Below are positions 24,099 to 36,259 of a DNA stretch of 64,000 bases, piece by piece (positions within the stretch are counted from its first letter, which is position 1; each line of letters starts with the position of its first letter). The stretch is from assembly GCA_005656395.1 (NCBI GenBank), contig SRSI01000028.1, positions 558,001 to 622,000 of the forward strand. The letters run 5' to 3'. A program made the position numbers and the translations under genes. The notes under the pieces are model-generated. The model did not search any database. It worked only from the letters and a program-made list of their open reading frames with translations, and was not told the DNA's origin. This DNA comes from Strongyloides papillosus. Taxonomy: Eukaryota > Nematoda > Chromadorea > Rhabditida > Strongyloididae.

Positions 24099-24516
24099 TT
24101 ATTTAAAATCATCAACGTTAAAAAGACCACGTGCTCTATTAAGAATACTATCCTAAAAAATAGAAAATTAAAAAGTTGTTTTAATAGTCCTCTAAATATA
24201 CCTTAGATGGGTCATATGGCATCTCCTTCGATGGAATCTCTAAGACAGCTGGGATGCTTTTAGTGTGATGATCAATTGCATAACGAATTAATTCAGCAAC
24301 ATGTTGATTAATAAGTATGATAGCAATATCTTCTCTCTCAACGAATGATTTAAAAGCTTCCTCAATCTCAGTTGGACTTGTTGTTTTCTCGACAATAAAA
24401 TAATTTGTCTTCCTGGCTTTGTTTAATTCTCCAATACCACCAAGTAAGAATCCGACAACGGTATCTTCATCTCCAATTACAGCTAAAACACGTCCTTTTT
24501 GTGCATTGTGAGCCAT
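24099..24516 (-). CDS. V-type H+-ATPase subunit F, 122 aa
   Basis: Two exons, 24516-24202 and 24152-24099, joined in phase 0 over a 49-nt intron. The product is subunit F of the V1 sector, part of the central rotor stalk of the vacuolar proton pump. Highly conserved stretches are [37 protein letters not shown] and [18 protein letters not shown]. The small second exon gives the family's usual ending, [17 protein letters not shown]; without it the protein would end abnormally. The length is as expected. A TTTTATTTTAAG acceptor sits just before the ATG. This is the orthologue of nematode vha-9. Confidence 0.96.
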
Positions 24517-26866
24517 ATTTATCTCTTAAAATAAAATATATATATATATGTATATTTTTAAAGTTATTGAAAATCGTTAAGGGATATATTATGTGGATAT
24601 TTATGGAGTGATGGACAACAGAAAAAAAATTTATGTCTAAATAAAAATTTACTGGTTTTTTTAAATATTTGAAATTGATAAATGTTGGAGAGTGTGTATG
24701 AGTTGTAGTTAACATTCATTTTCGATCTTTTAATGCTCACTTGCGATCAAGTATTATTAAAGAAAATCGTTTTAGGAGATGATAATACTGATACCATGGT
24801 TTAGTGTATATACAGTTTTTATTTACTTAAAATGTATTAATGTTTAAAAAAGAAATGTGTTGTAATTATGATATTTAAATAAAATATAAAAATTGTTTTT
24901 AAATGAAAAGAGTAAGAGATACTTTATATGGCAATTGATTGCATTTTTGGTAAACAATCGGAAATTTCGGCAACAATGAAAATTTAAAAGATATCATTAT
25001 TCCACATCAATTTAATGGATTATATAGCGTTTTTTGAATAAGTACCGTCCATTTATTGTTAATTAGAATTAGTTGTGTCACTATTAATATCATTGATACA
25101 TAAATTATTAATTATAAGATATAATTTTTATGATTATTTATGCTACTCACATACATATTTTTAATTTTATTTTAAAGCTTACACTACTAGACAACAAAGC
25201 ACATTAAGTAATAACATTTTTTATAAACATTCTATGTTATCTTTTTTTTTACATTTTATCATTCATAATTTTATAATATCATTCTTAACTTTAAAATTAA
25301 TGTTATACAATTTTATGTTTCTTTAACTTTTTTTTTTGATTGTTATATAAAAGTAATCATAATATTTTTAGTTCTATTTAATACATTTATATATTTGTTT
25401 AAGTTTTTTTTTTTACATATTTACGTATATTTAACAAATTTCTAGTTACATTTCACAGTTGTATATGTTCGTCATTTATTTTGTATTTAACATTTTTCTA
25501 CTAAAGTATTTTCTATTGAAGAGGACAAAATTTGATAATGAATGTTGTAATAATAATATCAATATATTTATTTGTTAGTCTTCTTATAATATCTATTTAA
25601 TGTTCATAGGAGAGATGTTATCAAACTTAGATACTATTTAAGTGATATTGTTTAGATTTATGATATATATATACACCTTTCGAGACAATCTTTATTTATC
25701 TTTTTGTATAATTGTCAATGCAAAAATTTGTATATTGTAAACAATTATAATATTGATCATCTTCTAAATATTAGTGAAGTCATATTTATTAGAGGTGAGA
25801 GTAATTCATTTACACAACACACTATATTTTCATATTAATAATAGATAAAAAATTATAAAACTAATATTTTTTTTACCATAATCCCCTCATTTAACTGAAA
25901 TTCAATTTAATCAAGGAAAAAATTTTTTTGTTATATTTTATTATTTAGTTTTTGACAACAGATGAAATATATTTAATTGTTTGTTCATATAATATATTAT
26001 TGCGTAGAGTAAATATTAAATATAAGCTATAAGTAACAGAAAACTTTAATATTCTGATCTTTCTAATATTAAACAATAAGTTATTAAGAAAAATATAAAA
26101 ATTTTATATAATGATTTGTAGGTTACATAATTTCACTTACTATTTTTCACTGGAAAATATATATTGATGTTATAGAAATTTTTTATTTTTTTCAAAATAT
26201 ATTTTTTTCACCGAATCATTGATAAAATATTGCAATATCATTGATGCAAGTAATGTGTGTATAAATTTTCTGTAAACTGCTTTATTATAAAGAATTATTT
26301 AAAATCTTATTACTCTTTTTCCAATATTATTATCATTTCAAACTGTATAACCATTTTATTTTATACTTTTATGTTGTCATATAATCCCCCATTGTATTCG
26401 AAATAAATGTATAAGTTTGTTATTTTTTTATTCTTGAAGTGGAAAATAGAAAAATTATATATATTATTTATTATATTAATATAGTATAAATTTTTTATTA
26501 TTTTGAAATAGTCATTTTAAAAAAATGATTTTCTAACCTACTTTTTAATTAATTTAAATAATATTCACCATATAAGTATTATATAAAATGTTATTTTAAA
26601 AATACGAAGAAAAAACCAATTATTTTTTAACAGAATTTATTATATAAATTTTTATAGTCTACTATATAATTAAAATAATAATATCGTTAAAATTATTTTT
26701 TTCTTCTTTTTTACTCCCTCCTCAACTAATGGAAATGAAAAATTTTATCTCTCTTTCATTTTCTCTTGTTTTTCATAGTAAATATATATCTATTTATGTC
26801 TTTCTTCCAAAAGTTATCTATCCTTTTGTTTGAAATAATGAATCTATTTTATTTTTTTCCTTTTTC
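24517..26866. other. Long AT-rich divergent intergenic region
   Basis: This 2.3 kb spacer separates V-ATPase subunit F (-) from phospholipase D (+). It has a short TA microsatellite at about 24537-24552 and pyrimidine-rich tracts toward the PLD end (26700-26860). No coding-like frame supported. Confidence 0.5.
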
Positions 26867-29800
26867 ATGTATATTTTATGTTATCTAAAAGACGACAACT
26901 TCCTAAAAATATATTTTCCTTGCATTTTAGAGAATGCCAAGGAACGTTCCTTATATAATGTGTCTGATGCTTTAGACATGATAAATGTGGGTAATAAGGC
27001 TTTCTTAATTATTTCAACGCTACTTTAATTGTTTTTTTTCCATCTGCTCTTACTCAATTTTAATATAATAATATTTTTAGTATTTTTTTCTCTTACTCTT
27101 TCCTATTATTATGGCAACAGATGAACTGGGACCAGTAGGAGATGATTCACTATTTGAGTTATGTGATTGCCTTTTACATTGTAATAGCTCATTTTTAAAA
27201 CAACGGAATTTAAAAGGTTACATTCCATATGCGTCAGTATATGATTCATTAGAGGATGTTCGCAAAAGAGGTTATTTTATACCTGGGAAACCTGTTGTAG
27301 CTAAAATTATTGATGTTAGCAGAGATGAACAAAGTCACGTTCATGTCATTAATGCTTATCTGTAAGTTTTTTTTAACAAACTTATAAATTATTAATCATA
27401 TAATTAATTGTTTTTCCCTCCAGCTATACTATACAATTGACTCATGGGAAATATAGTTGGACTGTCACAAAAAGATTTAGTGATTTTTTAAATCTCCACA
27501 GGAGATTAATGGCTCATAGAGCTGTTGAGAAAGTTAAACAACCAATATTTAGTAAATCATCAAAATTTGAAGATGTTTTAAAGGTTGTTGCTGCAAATAA
27601 TTATCATCGTTATGATTGCCCATTATATCAACTTTTTAATGAACAAACAAATAATATACAAACATTAAACTATACTGGTGATAACATTTCAACTGGTCAA
27701 ACAAAAAAAAAGAGAGATATTGAGGGTAATGTTAAGGAACCTCAGCTAGCCACACCTGAAAATATGGATTCGCCAGAGATTGCTAAAGTTTTAATTAGTA
27801 CAAATTTTTCATTACCTAAAATGCCAAAAGTTCCAGAAATTGCTCTTTCTGAGGAGAGTGTTGAGGAGAGGAGAGTACAACTTGAGAAATGGATTCAAGC
27901 TGTCCTAGCAACACCTATTAATAGAAATTACCATGAGACAGCTGAATTTTTAGAAGTTTCAAGGTACTCTTTTATCAATCAAATAGGAAAATATAAGGAA
28001 GGGGAAATGAGAAAAAGACCTGGTGGAGCTAGGGTATTTTTAGGATGGAAACAAACATGTGTTAGATATTTTCTTAGATGGTCACACAGATGGCTTATAT
28101 TAAAAGATTCATATGTTTGTTATATGCATCCGAGTAGTAGCAAAATAAGATTAGTATTATTAATTGACAATTCATTTAGTATCAATTGTCCTAATCTTGA
28201 AATTGCTTATAAACCTAAAGATCTTGTTATATCAAATAAGCAACACATTCTTCATATGAAATGTGGATCTGTTGATGAAGTTGAGTTTTGGAAGTCAGAG
28301 ATTAGGAAAATAATGGAGAATAGTGGAAAAATATGGCTTGAACGTCATCCTCATCAATCATCATTCCCCTTAAGGAATGAATGTTACTCTAAATGGTTTG
28401 TTGATGCTAAAGAGTATTGGGAGTATGCAGCTGATATGATAGAATTAGCTCAAGAAGAAATATTTATAGCTGATTGGTGGTTATGTCCACATATTTATAT
28501 GAAACGACCAATGAATGAAGGTAATAAATGGAGGTTAGATGTTTTGTTGAAGAGAAAAGCAGAACAAGGTGTTAAAATATTTATACTTGTTTATAAAGAA
28601 ATGGAAATGGCACTTAATTTAAATTCATTGTGGATGAAGAAGACGTTACAGGATATGCATCCTAATATTATGGTAATGAGACATCCAGATCATTATCCAG
28701 CAACAGGAACATTCTTTTGGGCACACCATGAAAAATTACTTGTAATTGATCAAATAATAGCATTTGTTGGCGGTTTGGATTTATGTTATGGAAGATGGGA
28801 TGATAATGTTCATAGGTTAACGGATTTAGGATCGATTCAAATGCCTACGTATGGTGTTGTAAATAATTCATGTGATTATAATTTAATTTCTGGTATGAGA
28901 CAAGTAGCAGGAATGTCAGCTTCACTTTGCCCCTCTGGAAAGATATTTGAAGAAGTTCAAAATAATGATTCTGTTGATTTGGATGTTAAAACAATTGAAT
29001 CAGATGATGGGGTGAAAGGTGATGATGACACGAAGAGGATTGTTAAATCAAAGTTAGTTCAAAAAAAAAGTAGTAAAATGGCTTCAATTGTCACCAAATT
29101 AAGACCATCAAAAAAAAATAAAGAACATTTCTCGTCAAATAAACCACAAATTAATTCACATGTTGATGTAAAGATGAATGATGCATCTGGAAAACAAGAA
29201 TTAAGTGTAGCTGTAAAAGACCAAGGAAAATATAAAGTTGAGATTGAGTATGAAGATAAAAATAGAAATTCTAAGAGTCATTCAAGATCAAGATCAAAAA
29301 GTCCATTAGAACATGATGATCATTTTGAGTATCCTGGAGATGATGGAAGAGAGGATGATGATCATAAATTACCAACAGGTGATAAAAAAGTATGGGGAAA
29401 AGTTACGAGAAACATCAAAGATCAAACACGTTCAAAAGTTGGGAAAATTGTTTCTCATTGGGGAACAAATAGAATGAAAAATAGATGGAAAGATGTTTTA
29501 AATGATGATAGTGCACTAGGACAATACGAACTTAATTGGCTTAAATTAAAATCATCAAACGAGGAGAATAATGGTAAGCTTCAGGGTGGTGGTAAATTAT
29601 GGCCAGGGAAAGATTATGTTAATTATAACAAGAAAGATTTTATTGAAGTTAATGAACCATTTAAAGATTTTGTAGATAGGAGAAAAGTTCCTCGAATGCC
29701 ATGGCACGATATTCATTCTGTCACATTTGGTAATGCGGCAAGAGATATTGCCCGCCACTTTATTCAAAGGTGGAATGCAACAAAGACAGAAAAACTTAAA

Positions 29801-30958
29801 GATGAGAAAAAGTATCCATATATTTTACCAAAATCATATGATTCCGTAAGAATTCCAAGAATATTTTTCCCAATAAGTATTCCAACATCTGTACAAGTAC
29901 TACGTTCAGCGGCAACATGGTCTGCATTGGTAAGTGAAACAGAAGAGAGTATTCAAAATGCTTACATTGAATTAATAAGTACAGCAAAACATTATATTTA
30001 CATTGAAAATCAATTTTTTGTTTCAATGGTTAATAGTACAGATGTATTAAATAAGATTTGTAAAGCTCTCGTTGATCGTATAACATTAGCACATGAAAAT
30101 AAAGAAACGTTTCGGGTTTATATATTGATACCACTTCTACCTGGATTTGAAGGAGAATTATCAAGTAACGCCTCACCAACATCACTTCATACTGTTTTAC
30201 ATTGGACAATGGTTTCAATAGACAATTCTGAGATGTCATTATATCATTGCCTTAGAAATAGAGCAATCAATCCAGATGACTATATATCATTTTGTTCATT
30301 GAGAACACACTCAGTTTTATGGGGAAAAATGGTTAGTGAATTAGTTTACATTCATTGTAAATGTATGATAGTTGATGATGAGAAGGTTATTATTGGTAGC
30401 GCAAATATTAATGACAGATCACAGGTTGGTAATAGAGATTCTGAAGTTTGTTTGCTCATTATTGATAATGAATATAATTATGGTATGATGAATGGTAAAA
30501 AATATAAAGCTGGGAAATTTGCTCAATCTTTAAGATATCAATTAATGAAAGTATGTTTTCTATACTTCTATATAATATATTAACAATAACTTATTTTTTA
30601 GGAACACTTAGGATTACTAGAAGATTCACCCTCAAAGACGTCATTATCAATAAATCTTGATGATCCCATTAGTGATCAATTTTGGGATCAGTGGAATGGC
30701 ATAGCAAAGTCAAATACAGAGATTTATGAAAAAGTATTTCGGTGTTTTCCAACTGATAAAGCTGAAACGATTGAAGAGTTGGATAAGTGGAATATGCAAT
30801 TACCTTTAGCAGAACTGGACCCTAAAGAAGCAAGTGAGATACTTAAAAGGCTTTCAGGAAATTTAGTTATATTTCCAAGAAAATTTTTAAGAAGACAAAA
30901 TCTCCAACCAGCGATAACATCTAAGGAAGGTCTTGTTCCAAGTTCAGTTTTTACATAA
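26867..30958 (+). CDS. pld-1: Phospholipase D (PX-PH-HKD type), 1,282 aa (long model)
   Basis: Exons in the long model: 26867-26990, 27121-27361, 27424-30550, 30602-30958. The enzyme cleaves phosphatidylcholine to phosphatidic acid and choline at membranes. It has a PX domain (IQLTHGKYSWTVTKRFSDF), a PH domain (KDSYVCYMH onward), and two HKD catalytic motifs: HHEKLLVID (His about 557) and HCKCMIVDDEKVIIGSAN (His about 1099). Between them is a long basic/Ser-rich loop (RSRSKSPLEHDDH), as in PLD1. The C-terminal exon carries the conserved VPSSVFT-like end. A shorter start at 27111 (1,244 aa) is also possible. The extra exon reads NAKERSLYNVSDALDMINV and splices in frame from a GTAATA donor to a CAG at 27118-27120. 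More 5' exons may exist. Confidence 0.95.
26931..26950 (+). promoter_or_regulatory. Heat-shock-element-like repeat near PLD 5' exon
   Basis: AGAAT, a spacer pentamer, then GGAAC and GTTCC form a GAA/TTC pattern, with GGAACGTTCC a perfect palindrome. The same bases fall inside a coding-like exon, so the match may be chance. Confidence 0.15.
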
Positions 30959-31154
30959 ATAAAAACTAATAAATTTTTAAACTAACAGATTTTAATAAAA
31001 AGACGGTACGACATTCATTTATATATTTTCTATGGAATTGATAATTAAACTATTAATATTTTATAAAAATATATTTATTTCATTTTAAATTCTTTTCTCT
31101 ACACTTTAAATTTGCAATTAACTAATATAAGAATGTTTAAATAAATTATAATTT

Positions 31155-31871
31155 TTAGAAATCTCCTTTGATGTTAGGATGCACTTCTAAGTATGACTTA
31201 AAACATGTTCTTATTCTATCAAATTGCCCTAAACAAACAATATATTTTAAGTAATCAGTTGGTACACCATTTGTAGTTTCACAATAAGCCATACAGGCTG
31301 GTGGGACACCAGAAGCCTGACAACATTGTGTATGATCAGCACGAGATGATGCACAATCCCACATTTGTCCTACAGTTGGTCCTTTAGATTGACAAGTAGT
31401 TAGGTAGGTCAAAACAGTATTTGAACTAAGAGCATTAAAATCACAAAAACGACGTTTACACATAGCATCAGCTTTTGGTAATTTATTGCAACATGCTCTC
31501 AATTTTTGATTGGCATTCCTTTTACCTGGTACTCCATCTGTAAGACGATGATGATTTTTTTTATTTCTACGAATACGTTTAGTATCATTATTACCTTTCA
31601 TATTATTTCCCTGTACTGTATTATCAAGAGTTGGCCATAACATTGGTTGGGGCTGTGCATTATTAAACCACAATCCCTGATTTATATTTTGTTGTGGTGG
31701 TTGTAAAAAAGCATTGTCAGGTATTAAATTATTAATTTGTGGCTGTTGATTTTGGTAAATGGAGTGTTGTGGAATGCCACTCGGATTTACATTTCCTTGA
31801 CTATTCCATTGTGCAAAAGATAATGTGAATAAGAAGAAGGCAATGTAAAACGAATTGGTTAGAAATTTCAT
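31155..31871 (-). CDS. Secreted DB-module protein, 238 aa
   Basis: Single exon. A signal peptide ([14 protein letters not shown]) is followed by a low-complexity Gln/Asn/Pro region with repeated QPQ and QQN. A basic patch with possible furin-like sites ([14 protein letters not shown]) precedes a cysteine-rich DB module at about residues 128-230 ([41 protein letters not shown]). DB modules are a nematode extracellular domain of unknown biochemical role, found in secreted and matrix-associated proteins; the paired cysteines form disulphides. The basic patch suggests the Gln-rich part is cut away on secretion; this is inferred. It converges with phospholipase D, about 200 bp apart. Confidence 0.9.
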   Translation of the reverse strand: MKFLTNSFYIAFFLFTLSFAQWNSQGNVNPSGIPQHSIYQNQQPQINNLIPDNAFLQPPQQNINQGLWFNNAQPQPMLWPTLDNTVQGNNMKGNNDTKRIRRNKKNHHRLTDGVPGKRNANQKLRACCNKLPKADAMCKRRFCDFNALSSNTVLTYLTTCQSKGPTVGQMWDCASSRADHTQCCQASGVPPACMAYCETTNGVPTDYLKYIVCLGQFDRIRTCFKSYLEVHPNIKGDF

Positions 31872-34569
31872 AGTTTGAATAATATATAAAAAAGAATAAA
31901 TTATAGTTTATGAATATAGAAATATATTAATATTATTCTCTAATAAAATTAATATTTTGATTGTTAAAATGAAAATTCGAATAAATACAGATAATTTTAT
32001 AAGAGTTATATCTCCATAGAAGGTATATCTCTAATATTTTAGAAAGTAAAAACGAAAAATCATGATTATTCATTATCGAAAAATCCTGTTTATCCTAATA
32101 ATCCAGGTTAATATTAAATTAACTTTACGACATTTATTATCCTATAAATAATCTTTTAAATTATAGACATTCTATATATCATTTTTTTCCGTAATTACTC
32201 TACAGAAATATATAATATTTCTGGTAAAAAGGGCAGAATATGTAATGCGGATTTAAGATTTTGATGTTATAATTTGATTTATGTAATTTCTTAAAGAAAT
32301 TTATATTTTGAGGAATTATGTTAAAAATTAAATTTGTAATTGTTTTATGTAGAATTTAATATGCTTATAAAAATTTTTGAACAAGTTTTTCTTGTTTAAA
32401 TAATTTTCAGATGTAGTATAACATTAAGATAATTATTTCCTCTTTCTTATTTTTTTATATACCATCATTTAAAATTAGCTAATTTTTTCTCATCCAAAAC
32501 ATGTTTAAATAAATTGTTTTTACTATGCTTTTATTTAAAATAATAATCAATTATTGGATATTTTTATAATTGAAAATTTCTAATAAGATAAAAATGTATT
32601 TTTTACATTCACATTACATATTAATTTATCATTCTTTTGGCATACTCTTTTTATTTCATTTTTCAATTTTTAATTTTAATCACAGGCAATATTCAAGTTA
32701 ATTTGTATATTTCTTTTTTCTTCATTAAATGTAACAAAAAACAATATAAAGTCGAATTAAACATGTATGTAATTTTTTTAATACCATGTCTATAAAAATA
32801 AATGGTACAATAATATACTTATATTATTCTTATGACTAAATTCAATTATTATTATGTGAATTTATTAACAAATATGTATAATTACAAAAAAAAAGTGTTA
32901 TTTTATAGTTTTTAAAAAAAAAAAATTATAGTTTTTTTCACATTTATAATATGATTTTTATAAAAATATTTAACATTATAATCATAGACTGATTATAACA
33001 TTATTATATACCTCTTGTGAAATAATATTTTGATTTCTATTGAAGTGACGTAATTTTCCAAATATATTAATAATAATTCTTCCCATTATTACATTGGATT
33101 GTTTAGTTTTATCTTTACTTTTAATGTTTGTAAAAATTGCATAATAGATATTTATATAAAAGTTAAAGAAAGACGTTGTGGAGTGATGTGTCTATGAGTT
33201 TTTCTATTCATCCATCATTATTATATTTAATAAAATTGAATATGAATTGTTTTTACTTGGAGATATCTCCTTTATGATTTAAATTACTTGTCTTACTTTA
33301 ATTCATTTATAAAATAGAAGGCATGTCACAATATGTATAGTGATTGAAAAGATAACATTTATTACTTCAATATATATAATATAATGTTTAGTAAAATATT
33401 AAACATTATATTGATGTTTAAAAAGAAATTTAAAATTTTCCTTTTAAAGATTACTACTTTTTAATATGAATAAAAAAATTTGCGAGTCTTATTGATGTAG
33501 CAAGTATGTCACAGTCAATCAAAAATTTGATAAAATGCTTCACATGGTCTTTGATCTAAAATATATTTTATTTACAGCTTCTGTTGTCAAATTTTATTAA
33601 TGTATTTGTTAAAACAAAATTATCTTTTAAAGGCTATAAGATTTCTCTTTACAATATATTTTTTCCCTTCTATATTATTATACATTCATGTATAACCCTA
33701 AAAGAGGCATCTTTTTTTATAACAATAAAAGAAAGTTTGTTATATATTATTAAAATACTATAATTATTAAGTCATCTTATGTATATTTGACAAAAACTTT
33801 TAAAATGAGCTTTTTTATTCATTTCGTAGTATATAATATATAATTTAATATTATTTATATTAAAAAAGTTAACTCATTCTTTTATATATATAAATGTTTA
33901 TAATTAAAATTATATTTAGTAAAGAGATAAGTTTAAAAATGTTAATCTTTAAGGTTACGATAAAATAAAGAATTGTAAAATTACAAAGTTCTTTATTAAA
34001 ATACGTATCTATACTGTTTTTACTTCCTTTAATAAATTCAATAGTACCATTGATCATCGCATCTTTTGCTAGAGATAACGGACAATTTGAACTATTTTTA
34101 TTACTTCGTTATTTCACCATACAACAAATGATATTGTAATCGGTGGTATAAATATTTTCTCTGAAACTTATCATGATTTGAAGATTTGCTTTATATTTTA
34201 ACATTTTCATATATGCAGACTCTATATATATAAAAATATATATTTTGTTATTTCTATTCATATTGACTAAAAAGTTTTAATATTTATGATGCTTCAGATG
34301 TTTTAGTTGAATTAGAGTATAAATACATAATATAACATAAAATAAACATATATTTTTCCTCGTTTTCTTTGATTTATAAAAAAATATTTATTTTTAATGA
34401 AATATGTTTTGCAAAGTTTTGGTAAACTATATTTCATTTTAAACCTTCTAACACCTCTCTATGCTTATTCATATAAATGAATATTCTTTTTTATATTTTC
34501 TAATGTTATACTATTATAAAATATATAAGAAAAAAATACGAATAAATATTATAAGTATTCTTTTAGAAA
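31872..34569. other. Long AT-rich divergent intergenic region
   Basis: About 2.7 kb between the DB-module gene (-) and the INPP5A gene (+). A 62-codon frame at 33869-34057 (-) has chance composition. A TTCTTTTAG acceptor lies just before the INPP5A ATG. Confidence 0.5.
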
Positions 34570-36026
34570 ATGAATAATTTTTTATTAATAACTGCTAATG
34601 TTGGATCATTATTTGAAGAGGTTCGTTATATAAATATTTTTTTAGTAATACATTATAAATATTATTTAGAATTGTAAGATAAAAAAATCATGGAAAGAGG
34701 GCCTTTTAAATGTAAGAATAATTATAATATTTTTTTATGCAAATATATATTTAAGGCTATTAATTGTCAAAAAGCACATTATATAGCTATTCATTTTCAA
34801 GAAGCTGGTGGTAAACATTTCAAGGAATTCTCTATACATGTAGAACCATTAATCAATGAATTATTATTATCATTACCTCAATATACGTCATCTTATGCTT
34901 TTTTAGATTTAGAATATGATGTTTTTGATAAGTACACTGCTCTAGGAAGTTTATATTTAATTCATTCAACATTTGTTAACTCAACAAAATTATACAATTT
35001 TAAAACATTAAATTTTGAAAAAATTCAAAATGGAAATTTCATTTTTTCAAAAAATCTTTCATCAATACCATATATGGTAAGAGAAAAATTTCCAAAAGAG
35101 TTATGGCCAACAATTAAATGGGGACGTAAAGGTTTCTTACATACTAAATGGATTTTTAGCAATAGTATTGTTAATTTAATAAATGTTCATTTATTTCATG
35201 ATGATTCCAACATAACTTCACATGAAAATCCCCATATATATAGCAATAATCGCGCAAATGCTTTAAATTATGTTATAAATTATATACAAAAGAATACTGG
35301 TGAGAGAGAGTGTTCCTTCATATTTGGTGACTTTAATTTTAGACTTAATTTACAAACATTTATTAATGTATGTTAATATAAATATATCCATTTATAACTA
35401 CATAATTATTTTTAATCGTCTTTTCTTTTTTTTAGAAATTAATTCCAAAAACTATTCAACAACGAATTCCATCTACTATTGAACCACAAAATAATTATGA
35501 AAATTATCATAATGATTCAGATAATTTCATAAATAATACTGATACTTCTAGTAATTGTTCTGAAATAATAAGTAATGATGAAACGTTACCATTATCTGCA
35601 ATAGAATATCACTCTGAACCAAATCTTTCAACATCAATAACACGAGTTTTACGTTTAGAAAAAAAACGTTTTGTTTATAGAGATCCCCAATTACTTATTA
35701 ATAATTGGTCATTCTACAAAAGTGATGATCATGAAATACAAAATTACTCGTCATTACATGAATTTGATATATCATTTCCTCCCACATATCCATGGAGTGA
35801 AGATCCAGAAACACACAATAAATTAATGCAAACAAGACCACCTGCATGGTGTGATAGAATTTTAATGAATAAATCTGCTTGGAATTTTTTAAAAAATGCT
35901 AAAGATGTAACTTATGATAGTATTGGGAAAGATGTTTGTATGGGTGATCATAAGGTAAATAATATTACTATTTTGTTATAATATTAATTTTATTTTCAGC
36001 CTGTATACTTATGCTTTACAATTTAA
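34570..36026 (+). CDS. Inositol polyphosphate 5-phosphatase, INPP5A type, 416 aa
   Basis: Five exons: 34570-34620, 34670-34711 (only 42 nt), 34756-35367, 35436-35954, 36000-36026 (27 nt). All are in phase 0. The enzyme removes the 5-phosphate of Ins(1,4,5)P3 and so ends calcium signalling. Family blocks are LLITANVGSLFEE at the start, IAIHFQEAGGKHFKEF, KWGRKGFLHTKW, VNLINVHLFHDDSNI, FGDFNFRLN, PPAWCDRILM and, across the last intron, CMGDHKPVYLCFTI. Length equals human INPP5A (412 aa). The vertebrate C-terminal CaaX prenylation motif is absent; the protein stops right after the catalytic core. The two micro-exons are required for a proper fit. Confidence 0.95.
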
Positions 36027-36259
36027 AACTTTAATATTATTTCTTATGTTATTAAATATACTATGCAAAGCATAATCTCATCAATAAATTATGGCTTAAT
36101 TTGAGTATTTTTTTAATACAAAATACTGTATATCATCAGTTTAATTTTTATTGTTTTTTTTAAGTATTATTAAAGAAATGTTATTCATTTTTTTATGGCA
36201 TCACTTATAGGAAGTTATAGAATAAAAGTAATCTTATAATTACATTTAGTATATATAAT

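Noticed and set aside
33869..34057. 62-codon minus-strand frame in the intergenic region
   Set aside because: Composition is Ile/Asn/Phe/Lys only, typical of chance frames in AT-rich DNA; no splice or domain support.
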